Source of the DNA: SSF26 sp037443945
Lineage (GTDB): Bacteria > Chloroflexota > Anaerolineae > J102
Reading direction: 5' to 3'
Assembly: GCA_037443945.1 (NCBI GenBank)
Contig: JBBINH010000010.1
Span: forward strand, 1-64,000
Length of the DNA stretch: 64,000 bases
The notes under the pieces were generated by a model, which saw nothing but the letters and a program-made list of their open reading frames with translations, did no database searches and was not told the DNA's origin. Shown piece by piece: positions 1 through 8,775 of the stretch; position 1 is the first letter of the stretch; every line of letters starts with the position of its first letter. A program made the position numbers and the translations under genes.

Positions 1-2
1 TG

Positions 3-404
3 CAACCTGTCACCGTGTATTTGGAAGGTGTGCCCTTTGCACTCCTTCTGCTCAAACGAGTCTTCACAAACGAAGAGGGTTCGACAGGCATCCAATATCT
101 GGTGACCGGCGATACCACCTTGGACGGAAACGGGATAGCCACAATCTATCAGAAACGATGGAACGTGGAATCCTATCCCAAGTCGCTCAAACAGAATGCT
201 TCTTTGGAGAAGTCACCGACCAAAACGGTGAGAACGCAGACCAATCATTTCTTTGCGGCTTTGTGTGGTTATGTCAAACTCGAACTGCTCAAAGGCAACA
301 CCAAACTCAATCCCTTTGCTCTCAAATCCAAACTCTATCTACGTGCTATCCAATCGGCCTATGCCGCTCTTCGCGAACTTCAACCCATTCAATTGACTGC
401 GTAA
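3..404 (+). mobile_element. Transposase, C-terminal fragment (IS4/IS701-like DDE), cut by window edge
   Basis: The frame is open from the window edge, so this is the C-terminal third of a DDE transposase that begins upstream. The protein shows the Y-(2)-R-(3)-E-(6)-K signature of IS4-type enzymes in YQKRWNVESYPKSLK, where E is the third catalytic acid. It is followed by the conserved stretch ASLEKSPTKTVRTQTNHFF. The end looks intact, stopping with TAA at 402-404. No left end can be seen, so whether the element is complete is unknown. The AT-richer codon use differs from the following genes, which fits a transferred element. Confidence 0.8.
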
Positions 405-424
405 GGTGAGTGAGTAAGCCGATG

Positions 425-485
425 GGAGCACGGCCACTTGGCAAAATGCCGCCGATCGGCGATGATTAGACATCGGCCGTGCTCC
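425..485. repeat. 11-bp inverted repeat downstream of the transposase
   Basis: GGAGCACGGCC at 425-435 is repeated in inverted orientation at 475-485 (GGCCGTGCTCC), with a second small palindrome GCCGATCGGC inside. It lies between the transposase stop and the peptidase gene. It may be a transcript hairpin or the right end of the insertion element. No T-run follows, so a simple terminator is not supported. Confidence 0.4.
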
Positions 486-545
486 TTGCTCCTCTGGTGG
501 CGTTTTCACGTCCTCACTACTCTCGTCCTCTTGGGAGACCGATCC

Positions 546-1922
546 ATGCTCGACTCAGTCCTAGACGATGTCCGCACGCATCGTCAAGCGTACCTGCAAA
601 CCCTGAGCGCCTTTTTGCGCATCCCCAGCATCAGCACACTGCCCGAATCGGCCCCGGACATGCAGCGCGCGGCGACATGGTTGGCCGACTATATGCATTA
701 CATCGGCCTGCAACAGGTCGAAATCGCGCCCACGGCGGGCTATCCTGTGGTCTACGGTGAATGGTTGGGCGCCGGCTCCACCGCGCCCACCCTGCTCGTT
801 TACGGTCATTACGACGTTCAACCCGTGGATCCTCTGGATAAGTGGGAATCGCCGCCTTTTGAACCCACCCTGCGCGGGGATTATCTCTATTGCCGTGGGG
901 TTTCCGATGACAAGGGACAATTGTTCATGGTGCTGGCTGCCGTTGCCGGCTATTTGCGCCGTCTTGGCCGCCTGCCCATCAACATCAAAATCATGGCCGA
1001 GGGCGAAGAGGAGATCTCCAGCCCCCACCTGGCGGACTGGGTGCGCCAGGAGCGCAACCGTCTGGCCTGCGATGCCGTGCTGATCTGCGATTCGGCCATG
1101 TTCGACGCGCAGACGCCGCTCATCAGCTATGGGACGCGCGGGCTGGCCTATATGGAGGTCACGGTCAAAGGCCCGGTCAACGATCTCCACTCCGGCACCT
1201 TCGGCGGCTTGGTGGATAACCCCTTCAACGTGCTGGTGCGGATCCTCGCCCAATTGCAAGATGGTACCACGCGTCGCGTCCGCATTCCCGGCTTTTACGA
1301 TCGCGTCCGCCTACCCGATGCCGCCGAACAGGCGCTTTTGCAGCGTGTTCCCATGGATGCGAACACGATCCGGCAGTTGACCGGGGTGCCGGCGCCGGCC
1401 GGCGAGGAAGGCTTCACCTGGCTGGAGCGGGGCAGCCTGCGGCCCACCCTCGATATCCACGGCATTGTCGGCGGCTTTACCGGACCGGGCTCCAAGACGG
1501 TCATTCCGGCCGAGGCCAGGGCCAAGGTCAGTATGCGCCTGGTCCCCGATCAGGATCCGGCCGAGATCGCCCGGCTGTTTGCCGATTTTATCCACAGTCT
1601 GGCGCCGGAAACGGTCAGCGTCGAGGTACGTACCCTCAACCTGGCCCGACCGTCCGTAGTGGATTTCCGGGCCCCTGCCATCCGTGCGGCAGCCCAGGCC
1701 CTGACCCTGGGTTTTGGTGTCGAACCCCTCTACCTACGCGAAGGGGGCACCTTGCCCATTATCCCCGATTTGCAGGAAGCTCTGGGTGCCGATGCGGTGC
1801 TGATGGGCTTTGGCCTGCGTGACGACAACGTCCATGCGCCCAACGAGCGTTTTTACCTGCCCAATTTCTACCGCGGTCTCGAAACCCTTATCCATTACTT
1901 CGATCGGTTGGCTCACCCGTGA
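546..1922 (+). CDS. M20 family dipeptidase/metallopeptidase
   Basis: Cytosolic zinc peptidase of the M20 (dipeptidase/carboxypeptidase) family, 458 aa, a usual length. Metal ligands are visible: H88 and D90 in VYGHYDVQP, D121 in RGVSDDKGQ, the catalytic/ligand Glu pair in EGEEEIS (about 151-156), and a late His in NVHAPNERF. The dimerisation (lid) domain follows about residue 185. The ATG at 546 was chosen over an upstream TTG frame because GGGAG at 533-537 sits 8 bases before it. The stop overlaps the start of the next gene, so the two are probably co-transcribed. The exact substrate (dipeptide or N-acyl amino acid) cannot be told. Confidence 0.9.
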   Translation: MLDSVLDDVRTHRQAYLQTLSAFLRIPSISTLPESAPDMQRAATWLADYMHYIGLQQVEIAPTAGYPVVYGEWLGAGSTAPTLLVYGHYDVQPVDPLDKWESPPFEPTLRGDYLYCRGVSDDKGQLFMVLAAVAGYLRRLGRLPINIKIMAEGEEEISSPHLADWVRQERNRLACDAVLICDSAMFDAQTPLISYGTRGLAYMEVTVKGPVNDLHSGTFGGLVDNPFNVLVRILAQLQDGTTRRVRIPGFYDRVRLPDAAEQALLQRVPMDANTIRQLTGVPAPAGEEGFTWLERGSLRPTLDIHGIVGGFTGPGSKTVIPAEARAKVSMRLVPDQDPAEIARLFADFIHSLAPETVSVEVRTLNLARPSVVDFRAPAIRAAAQALTLGFGVEPLYLREGGTLPIIPDLQEALGADAVLMGFGLRDDNVHAPNERFYLPNFYRGLETLIHYFDRLAHP

Positions 1923-3973
1923 TGATGAACCGTCTTGCTCGCGCCACGTCGCCCTATCTGCTTCAACATGCCCACAACCCCGTGGATTGGTACGAATGGG
2001 GGCCTGAAGCCCTGGCCCGCGCTCAGGCCGAAAATAAGCCTATCTTTCTCAGCATCGGTTATGCGGCCTGCCACTGGTGCCATGTCATGGCCCATGAGTC
2101 GTTTGAAGACCCTGCCATCGCCGAGATCCTCAACCGCCACTTCATCAATATCAAAGTCGATCGTGAGGAGCGGCCCGACCTGGATGCCATTTACATGGAT
2201 GCCGTGATCGCCCTGACCCGACAGGGAGGCTGGCCGATGTCGGTGTTCCTGACACCCACAGGCGAACCGTTCTACGCCGGCACCTACTTCCCACCTCAGG
2301 ACCGTTACGGCATCCCTTCCTTTCGTCGCGTGCTCATGGCCGTGATCGAAGCCTGGGAGCAGCGCCGCGAGCGTGTCCTGCAATCGGCAGCCCAACTCAC
2401 GGCGGCCCTGGCGCAGAGCACCCGTCTGCGCCCCGACCCCGGTAGCCTGAGTCCGGCCTTGCTCGACGCGGCTTTCGATGCCCTTTACCAGGCCTACGAC
2501 GACGAAGAAGGGGGCTTCGGCACGGCGCCCAAATTCCCCCCGGCCATGACGCTCGAATTCCTCCTGCGCCAGCACCTGCGCACCGGTCGGCCGGGTCCGC
2601 TGGCCATGGCCACCCACACCCTGCGCAAAATGGCCGCCGGTGGTATCTATGACCAACTCGGCGGCGGTTTTCATCGCTACAGCACCGATGCCTACTGGCT
2701 TGTGCCTCATTTCGAAAAGATGCTTTATGACAATGCCTTGCTGGCGCGGGCCTATCTCTATGCCTGGCAGATCACCGGCGAACCCCTCTTCCGTCGCATT
2801 GTGGAAGAAACCCTCGATTACGTGGTGCGGGAGATGACCCATCCGGCCGGCGGCTTCTACAGCAGCCAGGATGCCGACAGCGAGGGTGAAGAGGGGAAGT
2901 TTTTCCTCTGGACCCCCGCTGAGATTCGGGCTGTTGTGGGCGAACCCGACGCCACCCTGATCGGTCGCTACTTTGGTGTGACTCCGGCCGGGAATTTCGA
3001 GGGCAAGAACATCCTCCACGTGGCCTGCGACCTGGACGCCCTGGCCCAGGAGGTGGGGATGGAACCGGAGCGGCTTCGGGAGGTGATCGAACGCGGCCGT
3101 CGGCGCCTGTTTGCTGCACGCGAACGGCGGGTGCGACCGGGCCGGGATGAGAAGGTGTTGGCCGCCTGGAATGGGCTGATGTTGCGCGCCTTTGCCGAGG
3201 CCGGTGCTGCCCTGGATCGACTTGACTACCTGGCCGTCGCCGTGCGCAATGCCGAATTCCTGCGCTCGGAAATGACCAATGCCCGCGGGCGATTATACCG
3301 CTCCTGGAAAGACGGTCACGCCGGCGTCCCCGCCTATCTGGAAGACTACACGCTGGTGGCAGAGGGGTTGATCGCCCTTTATCAGGCCACCTTCGACCTG
3401 AAGTACCTGCGCGAGGCCGACCGCCTGCTCGGCATTGTCCACACCCACTTTTGGGATCCCGAACATGGCGCTGCCTTCCAGACGGCCGACGACCACGAGA
3501 CGCTGATCGTGCGACGCAAGGATTTCTTTGACAATGCCGAACCCAGCGGCAACAGTGCCTATGCCTTTGCCGCATTACGTCTGGCACGGCTGCTGGACAA
3601 GCCGGATTATGTCGATCGGGCCGTGATCATCTTCCGTTTTATGCGTCAGCCCATGACCGTACAGCCTTCGGGCTTTGGCTATTTGCTCTCGGCCCTTGAT
3701 TTCTACCTGCGGCCCAGCCGTGAGATCGCCATCATCGGTGTCCCCGATGCGCCCGACACCATGGCCCTGCGTCGGGCGGTTTACCGGCGCTGGCTACCGG
3801 ACACCGTGGTAGCCGGCGCAGGCCCGAACGATACCGCCGTCCAGGAGACGATCCCCCTCTTGCGCGATCGTCCTCAGATCGAGGGTCGGGCCACAGCATA
3901 TGTCTGTCGGAACTACGCCTGCCATCTGCCGGTCACGGACGTAGCCGCCCTGGAGGCCCAGTTGGCATCCTGA
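1922..3973 (+). CDS. YyaL/SPATA20-like thioredoxin-domain protein (DUF255)
   Basis: Large soluble protein of about 683 aa, the usual size for the YyaL/spermatogenesis-associated 20 family. The N-terminal 160 residues are a DsbH-like thioredoxin fold with CxxC (C50 and C53 in ACHWCHVM). The rest resembles an (alpha/alpha)6 barrel like N-acylglucosamine epimerases, with repeated GG and FEKMLYDNA motifs. The cellular role is not established for the family. Start codons GTG 1919, ATG 1922 and ATG 1925 are all in frame and overlap the peptidase stop; 1922 is a judgement. It ends 20 bases before a strong hairpin terminator. Confidence 0.88.
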   Translation: MMNRLARATSPYLLQHAHNPVDWYEWGPEALARAQAENKPIFLSIGYAACHWCHVMAHESFEDPAIAEILNRHFINIKVDREERPDLDAIYMDAVIALTRQGGWPMSVFLTPTGEPFYAGTYFPPQDRYGIPSFRRVLMAVIEAWEQRRERVLQSAAQLTAALAQSTRLRPDPGSLSPALLDAAFDALYQAYDDEEGGFGTAPKFPPAMTLEFLLRQHLRTGRPGPLAMATHTLRKMAAGGIYDQLGGGFHRYSTDAYWLVPHFEKMLYDNALLARAYLYAWQITGEPLFRRIVEETLDYVVREMTHPAGGFYSSQDADSEGEEGKFFLWTPAEIRAVVGEPDATLIGRYFGVTPAGNFEGKNILHVACDLDALAQEVGMEPERLREVIERGRRRLFAARERRVRPGRDEKVLAAWNGLMLRAFAEAGAALDRLDYLAVAVRNAEFLRSEMTNARGRLYRSWKDGHAGVPAYLEDYTLVAEGLIALYQATFDLKYLREADRLLGIVHTHFWDPEHGAAFQTADDHETLIVRRKDFFDNAEPSGNSAYAFAALRLARLLDKPDYVDRAVIIFRFMRQPMTVQPSGFGYLLSALDFYLRPSREIAIIGVPDAPDTMALRRAVYRRWLPDTVVAGAGPNDTAVQETIPLLRDRPQIEGRATAYVCRNYACHLPVTDVAALEAQLAS

Positions 3974-3990
3974 GCCGAGCGCTTGAGCAA

Positions 3991-4028
3991 AAAGCGACGC
4001 CGGTCTGATCGGGATCCGGCGTCGTTTC
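3991..4028. terminator. Bidirectional intrinsic terminator
   Basis: CGACGCCGG (3995-4003) pairs with CCGGCGTCG (4016-4024) over a 12-nt loop. It is followed on + by TTTCTCTT and flanked on the other side by AAAAA, giving a T-run on the minus strand. It sits between the convergent YyaL-like and ferritin-like genes and can serve both. Confidence 0.85.
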
Positions 4029-4046
4029 TCTTAGGGGGGAGTGCCT

Positions 4047-4472
4047 TCACAACGGCCAATCGCGCAGGATGCGCTCGGTCTCTTCGGAATGGCCTGTCTC
4101 GTCGCTGACCATTTCTTCAAGTTGCACGGCCAACCCCTTGTCGCCGAAGGCTTCGGCTTCCTTCGCCCTCTGCGCATAATCTTGAACGGCCCGGCGTTCG
4201 GCCGCCAGTACGGCCTCGAGCATCTCGCGGTTGGTGTGGGCCGGCGCGACGGGCCGTGGCGTCGTCGTCGGTTCACCGCCCAGGGCTACGATCTTGTTGG
4301 CCAGAAATTGCGCATGAAGCTGCTCATCGGCTACTTCGGCCAGGAAGAACTGAGAAAGCTGTGGCCGGTAGGGACCTGTGGCCTTGGCCGCATAGGTGAT
4401 GTACTGGATGATGGCGCTCAGTTCACCGGCCAGGTCTTCGTTGAGATGGTCGATCAGCGTCTGCTTGTCCAT
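4047..4472 (-). CDS. Ferritin-like / bacterioferritin-type diiron protein
   Basis: Small 141-aa four-helix-bundle protein. Two Glu...ExxH sets are visible: E17 with E50-x-x-H53 (ADEQLHA), and E92 with E125-x-x-H128 (DETGHSE). This is the diiron pattern of the ferritin/bacterioferritin superfamily, so iron storage or oxidant protection is likely. It is a little shorter than typical bacterioferritin and no haem-ligand Met is obvious. The ATG at 4472 was preferred to an upstream start because AGGAG lies 7-8 bases before it. It has its own candidate promoter upstream and appears monocistronic. Confidence 0.85.
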   Translation of the reverse strand: MDKQTLIDHLNEDLAGELSAIIQYITYAAKATGPYRPQLSQFFLAEVADEQLHAQFLANKIVALGGEPTTTPRPVAPAHTNREMLEAVLAAERRAVQDYAQRAKEAEAFGDKGLAVQLEEMVSDETGHSEETERILRDWPL

Positions 4473-4519
4473 GGGAAAGCTCCTTTTTGTCGAGAAGAAA
4501 AACGCCAACACCTGCCTTC

Positions 4520-4549
4520 ATTGTACCAGGAGAAAGCACCGGCGGACAA
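4520..4549 (-). promoter_or_regulatory. Candidate sigma-70 promoter of the ferritin-like gene
   Basis: On the minus strand TTGTCC (4549-4544), an 18-bp spacer and TACAAT (4525-4520) lie about 50 bases ahead of the start codon. The -10 is good and the -35 weak. Confidence 0.4.
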
Positions 4550-4592
4550 AGCACCCTCTGGGCGAAAGGAGCTCGCGGACTGCCCATGGCCG

Positions 4593-5102
4593 TCAGGAAG
4601 ATGGCGGTAGGCGCTCAAACCAGCGCGGCGAACCCTTGGCCACACCACTGCGCCACAACTGATAGGTTATCTGCATGTGGCCCAGATGAAGGGCCGTGTG
4701 ATCGATGACATGGAGAAACGCCCAACGCACGCTCACCGTGCGACCGTGGACCTCTCTGCTGCCCTCCAGGTCGGCGGCGGTGAGGCGCTCACACACCCCA
4801 TGGGTCACGGCTCGGACCTCATCCAGGCGTGCGACCAGCGGCGCCGCATCGGCTACCACGATGGCGAATTCGGCCTCGCGATTGCGCGTGGGCGGCTGGC
4901 CGCCGATGACCTCGGCAAGCCAGAACTGCTCGGCCCCGGCCACATGGGCCGCCAACACGGCCAGCGAGTTCATGGCATGGTCATCGGTAGTAGGCAAAGG
5001 ACGCCAGTTGAGCGCCTCGGCCGGCAGATCGGCAATCAGATCGCGTACCTGGCCCCGCAGGTCGTCGATCCTATGCAGGTAATGGGCAAGTTCAGGCGGC
5101 AT
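4593..5102 (-). CDS. DinB/YfiT-like metal-binding four-helix protein
   Basis: 169-aa member of the DinB-like superfamily. Candidate metal-binding histidines are H53 in LAAHVAGAEQ and the cluster HVIDHTALHLGH near residues 131-142, as in thiol-transferase-like DinB proteins. Family members use such sites for bacillithiol/mycothiol-type transferases or hydrolases, but the substrate is unknown here. An AGGGGA ribosome site precedes the ATG. It starts 14 bases after the last permease gene of the nucleoside ABC cluster, so it is probably the tail of that operon without a clear functional link. Confidence 0.8.
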   Translation of the reverse strand: MPPELAHYLHRIDDLRGQVRDLIADLPAEALNWRPLPTTDDHAMNSLAVLAAHVAGAEQFWLAEVIGGQPPTRNREAEFAIVVADAAPLVARLDEVRAVTHGVCERLTAADLEGSREVHGRTVSVRWAFLHVIDHTALHLGHMQITYQLWRSGVAKGSPRWFERLPPSS

Positions 5103-5116
5103 GGGCTATCCCCTGC

Positions 5117-6058
5117 TCAGGATGAGGTCGTGCGGCTTTCGCGATCGTAGTTCTGGCCCAGAAAGGCCGGTGGCCGTGCCCCTCGAAAGGCCAAGGTCAT
5201 GACCACAATGGTTCCGAGATAGGGAAGCATGCGCAGAAATTGATGGGGCAGGCCCATGGCCGTGACCTGCACCCGCAAGGCCAGAATCTCGACACCGGCA
5301 AAGAAGAAAGAACCCAACAAAATGACATGCGGTTTCCAGCCACCGAAGAATGTGAGGGCAATGGCCAGCCAGCCGCGGCCTCGGACAATGCCATCGGTAT
5401 ACGTGCCCGTGTAGACCATCGGTAGAAAAGCCCCGGCCAGTGCCATCAGCATACCGCCGCAGATGGCCGTCACATAGCGATAGCGGGTCACGTGGACGCC
5501 CAGGCTATCGGCGGCTTTGGGATTCTCGCCCGTAGCTCGTAGGGCCAGGCCGGTGCCCGTATGATATAGCCAGTAATACAAGACAAACGACAGAAGAATG
5601 CTGAAATACACCAGTACGTTTTGATGAAACAAAATAGGACCCAATATCGGTATATCGGCCAGCAGTGGCACGGGCCAGGCTTTCAAAGTCGGAATCCGCG
5701 GCGGCTGCAACGTGACGCCGATGACGATTTTGAAAAGGAGATTCGAAAGCCCTAACCCCAAGAAAAAGACCGCCAACCCGATGACAAACTGATCCATTTT
5801 CAACGTGGTGGTGAAATAGGCCAGGATCAGACCGAATAGTCCGCCTACAAGGAGCGCTAATCCCAAGCCGGTCGCCAGGTTTTGGAAGTGATAGGCGCCC
5901 AAAAAACCCACGGAAGCGCCCACCAGCATAATCCCCTCTTGAGCGACAATAAAAAGCCCGGTCCGCCCGGCCAGCATCGTCCCTTGTGCGGCCAAAACAT
6001 AGGGCACGATAGCCAGCATGACCAAACCGGCAAAGTTGATCCAGGGCGAATCGGTCAT
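5117..6058 (-). CDS. Nucleoside ABC transporter permease, NupQ/YufQ-like
   Basis: Hydrophobic 313-aa inner-membrane permease of the branched-chain/ribose type (BPD_transp_2). About eight or more membrane segments and the TGENPKAADSLGV cytoplasmic loop contact the ATPase. Together with the neighbouring permease it forms the heterodimeric channel of a BMP-dependent nucleoside importer. The start overlaps the preceding permease stop by 4 bases (6055-6058), which indicates translational coupling. Gene order (lipoprotein, ATPase, permease, permease) matches yufNOPQ/nupNOPQ of Bacillus and Streptococcus. Confidence 0.88.
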   Translation of the reverse strand: MTDSPWINFAGLVMLAIVPYVLAAQGTMLAGRTGLFIVAQEGIMLVGASVGFLGAYHFQNLATGLGLALLVGGLFGLILAYFTTTLKMDQFVIGLAVFFLGLGLSNLLFKIVIGVTLQPPRIPTLKAWPVPLLADIPILGPILFHQNVLVYFSILLSFVLYYWLYHTGTGLALRATGENPKAADSLGVHVTRYRYVTAICGGMLMALAGAFLPMVYTGTYTDGIVRGRGWLAIALTFFGGWKPHVILLGSFFFAGVEILALRVQVTAMGLPHQFLRMLPYLGTIVVMTLAFRGARPPAFLGQNYDRESRTTSS

Positions 6059-7104
6059 GAGCGATATCTCCTTAGTACATCACTGAGCAAAACGAAAATC
6101 AGGATCAGGGCCTCGATGATAAAGACCATTTCGCCAGGGATGGCCATAGTCCGTTGCAGAGCACTGGCACCGACCTCCAGCACGGCGATAAAAAAGGCCA
6201 CGAATGGCACGGCGGCGTTATTGCCTTTGGCAATAAGGCCCGTGATGATGCCCAGAAGCAGAAAATTGGACTGCAACCCGGCGATAAGCCGGCCATGGAC
6301 TCCCGCCACTTCGATCGCTCCGGAGAGACCGGCCAGAGCCCCGCCGAACAAAAGCGAAAGCAAAAACAGGCGCCGGACCGGCAAACCAAAAACCCGAGCG
6401 GCCCTGGGATTGGCTCCTGTGGCTAACAGTTCATAACCGGCTGCCGTATGATGGGTATACACGTAGACAGCGATGACAATCGCTATAGCGATGAGCAATC
6501 CGCTGTGAAGGGGAGGACGGGTCACCAACAACGGCAACATGCCACCGGCGCCGATGGCCACCGAAGTGGGATGACCGGCGCGAGGGTCGGCCCAAATTTT
6601 CGTCGCCACAAAATCAATCAGTTCAAAAGCGGTAAAATTCAGCAAAACCGTTGTCAGGATTTCGTTCACACCGAAGCGATAGAGCAGCCACGCCGGACCC
6701 AGCACCCATACCATGCCGCAGAGAACACCGGCCAGCAGGAGCAGCGGCAGCAGAATCGGCCACGGTAAGTCGGCCAGAAGGATGCCCACGGCGGCGGCAC
6801 CGATGGCCCCGACGATCATTTGACCCTCTCCCCCGATGTTGAATTTACCCGCCGCCAGCGGGACGGTAAAGGCCAGCGCCTGGAGCACGAGGGGGACCCA
6901 TTTGATCAGCGTTTGTACAAAGCCGGTAGGAGTACGAAACGAGGTGCCCAGGATGGTGCGATAAGCCCGCCACACATCCCACCCCAGCAGAGCCAGGACT
7001 ACTCCCACGACAGCAAAAGCCACCACAAAGGCCAGCAGGTAGGGTAACAAACCGCGGCCCAGACGTCCGATCACGGCAAGCCGTAAGGTCGCAAGTTCAG
7101 TCAT
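6055..7104 (-). CDS. Nucleoside ABC transporter permease, NupP/YufP-like
   Basis: 349-aa integral membrane protein with about ten hydrophobic segments. It contains the motif GEGQMIVGAIGA near residues 91-102 and the ATPase-coupling loop ATGANPRAARVFG, both typical of the BMP-family ABC permease. It partners the next permease. The start at 7104 overlaps the ATPase stop by 8 bases. The transported ligand is probably a purine or pyrimidine nucleoside by family, but related systems carry other small molecules (autoinducer, simple sugars), so substrate assignment is inferential. Confidence 0.88.
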   Translation of the reverse strand: MTELATLRLAVIGRLGRGLLPYLLAFVVAFAVVGVVLALLGWDVWRAYRTILGTSFRTPTGFVQTLIKWVPLVLQALAFTVPLAAGKFNIGGEGQMIVGAIGAAAVGILLADLPWPILLPLLLLAGVLCGMVWVLGPAWLLYRFGVNEILTTVLLNFTAFELIDFVATKIWADPRAGHPTSVAIGAGGMLPLLVTRPPLHSGLLIAIAIVIAVYVYTHHTAAGYELLATGANPRAARVFGLPVRRLFLLSLLFGGALAGLSGAIEVAGVHGRLIAGLQSNFLLLGIITGLIAKGNNAAVPFVAFFIAVLEVGASALQRTMAIPGEMVFIIEALILIFVLLSDVLRRYRS

Positions 7105-8644
7105 GGTCGCTTACTCCACTCATGAGACGGCCGATCTGATAGCGGTCAAACTGGGCGCGCGTCAGTTCACCCACAATCTCACCGCGATAGAGCACGGCAA
7201 TGCGATCGCTGAGCAAGAGAAGCTCGTCCAGATCGTCGGAGAGGAGCAGGGTAGCCAGCCCTTGACGTTTGCGCTCAAGCAACTGGCCGTAGATAAACTC
7301 GACGGAGGGGATATCCAGGCCACTCGTCGGATTATGCGCAATAAGCAAAGGCACGGGGCGGGTCAAAGCTCGCGCCAGCATAACCCTCTGGATATTCCCG
7401 CCGGATAGATTGGCGGCGATGTCCTCCGGTCCTCGGGTACGGATATGGAACTGCGCAATGCGCTGTTGCGCCGATTCCCTCACGGCCCGGTGGTTGAGAA
7501 AACCGCGCCGCGTGCTATAGGGTGCCTGGCGGTGAAGCCCCAGGATCAAGTTGTAAGCCACGGTGGCCCGGGGCAAAAAACCATCTTGTTGCCGGTCTTC
7601 CGGAACATAGGCAATACCGGCAGCCAGTCGTTGGGCCGTCGGGACCGCACCGATGTCCCGTCCCTGCAGCCGCAGGCGTTGCTGACGCGTCGGGCGAAGC
7701 CCCAAAATACCTTCGACCAATTCTTGTTGACCATTCCCGGCCACACCGGCAATGCCCAGGATTTCCCCGGCTCCCACCGTCAGGTTGATATTTTTGACCG
7801 ACGCTCCTTCCTCGGCTACCACCCAAAGCCCTTGAACCTCCAGGACAGGGGGCAGCGAAGTCGGTGTTTCGTCCGCTTGTTGCCGACCGCTAAACAGCAC
7901 ACTGCGCCCGATATCCACATCCGCTCCGACCATGTGCCGCACGATGATGGCCTCGGATAGCTCGGTGCGAGGACGGGTAAGGAGCAAACGGCCGTCGCGC
8001 AACACCGAAATCGTATCACACACGGCCATCACTTCGCGCAATTTGTGGGTAATAAAGACCACGCTCATACCGGCGTCCACCATCCTGCGCAAGGACTCGA
8101 ATAACGAGTCCACCTCTTGCGGGGTCAAATGGGTGGTAGGCTCATCGAGGATCAGAACCTGAACTTGCCGATACAAAGCCTTCAGGATCTCAACACGTTG
8201 CCGCACCCCCATGGATAAATCCTCAATGCGGGCACGCGGATCGACATCGAGACCAAACTGGTGGGCCAGTTGGGCAATGCGTTTTTCCGCACTTGCGAGA
8301 TCCATCACCGGACGAGCAGGTAACGGCGTACCCAAAACGATGTTCTCGGCAACGGTGAAAGCGGGAATCTGCAAAAAGTGCTGATGCACCATACCGATGC
8401 CGTGGGCCAGGGCCTCGCGCGGCGAGCGAATGGTGATTGCCCGCCCACGCACGTAGATGCTCCCGGCATCCGGCTTATACAAACCGTAAAGCACGTTCAT
8501 CAAAGTCGTCTTGCCGGCACCGTTGCCACCGACCAGTCCGTGGACTTCATGGGCCTGCAAAGTCAGATCCACATTGTCCAAAGCCTGGACCGGACCGAAT
8601 GCTTTGCGGATCCCTTCCATTCGGATAAGCGGCTGCTCATTCAT
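7097..8644 (-). CDS. Nucleoside ABC transporter ATPase, NupO/YufO-like (two fused ABC domains)
   Basis: 515-aa protein with two tandem ATPase domains. The first is canonical: Walker A GGNGAGKTT, signature LSMGVRQRVEI, Walker B LILDEPT. The second has a relaxed Walker A (GVAGNGQQEL), the signature LSGGNIQRVM and an altered Walker B (LLIAHNPTSG), as usual for sugar/nucleoside importers of this class. The ATG at 8644 was chosen because GGAAGGG lies 8 bases upstream; a longer frame to 8737 would run through the hairpins that follow the lipoprotein gene. It energises the two downstream permeases. Confidence 0.9.
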   Translation of the reverse strand: MNEQPLIRMEGIRKAFGPVQALDNVDLTLQAHEVHGLVGGNGAGKTTLMNVLYGLYKPDAGSIYVRGRAITIRSPREALAHGIGMVHQHFLQIPAFTVAENIVLGTPLPARPVMDLASAEKRIAQLAHQFGLDVDPRARIEDLSMGVRQRVEILKALYRQVQVLILDEPTTHLTPQEVDSLFESLRRMVDAGMSVVFITHKLREVMAVCDTISVLRDGRLLLTRPRTELSEAIIVRHMVGADVDIGRSVLFSGRQQADETPTSLPPVLEVQGLWVVAEEGASVKNINLTVGAGEILGIAGVAGNGQQELVEGILGLRPTRQQRLRLQGRDIGAVPTAQRLAAGIAYVPEDRQQDGFLPRATVAYNLILGLHRQAPYSTRRGFLNHRAVRESAQQRIAQFHIRTRGPEDIAANLSGGNIQRVMLARALTRPVPLLIAHNPTSGLDIPSVEFIYGQLLERKRQGLATLLLSDDLDELLLLSDRIAVLYRGEIVGELTRAQFDRYQIGRLMSGVSDHD

Positions 8645-8682
8645 CGCGATAACCCTTCCGTAATCGCCGGCTGATCGCGCAG

Positions 8683-8752
8683 GCAGAAAACCCAACCCTG
8701 AAGTTGGGCCTTTCTGCTTGCGGGTGGCAGGAGGCAAGACCCCCTGCCACCC
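8683..8752 (-). terminator. Paired hairpins between binding-protein and ATPase genes
   Basis: Two stems lie in the 131-bp gap. GGGTGGCAGG (8722-8731) pairs with CCTGCCACCC (8743-8752). CCCAAC (8691-8696) pairs with GTTGGG (8703-8708), with an outer AGAAA/TTTCT extension, and TTTT follows on the minus strand. Such structures after binding-protein genes usually give partial termination or mRNA protection, so that the lipoprotein is made in excess over the membrane subunits. Confidence 0.6.
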
Positions 8753-8775
8753 CGAAAGCCAAGCCTCGTATGAGC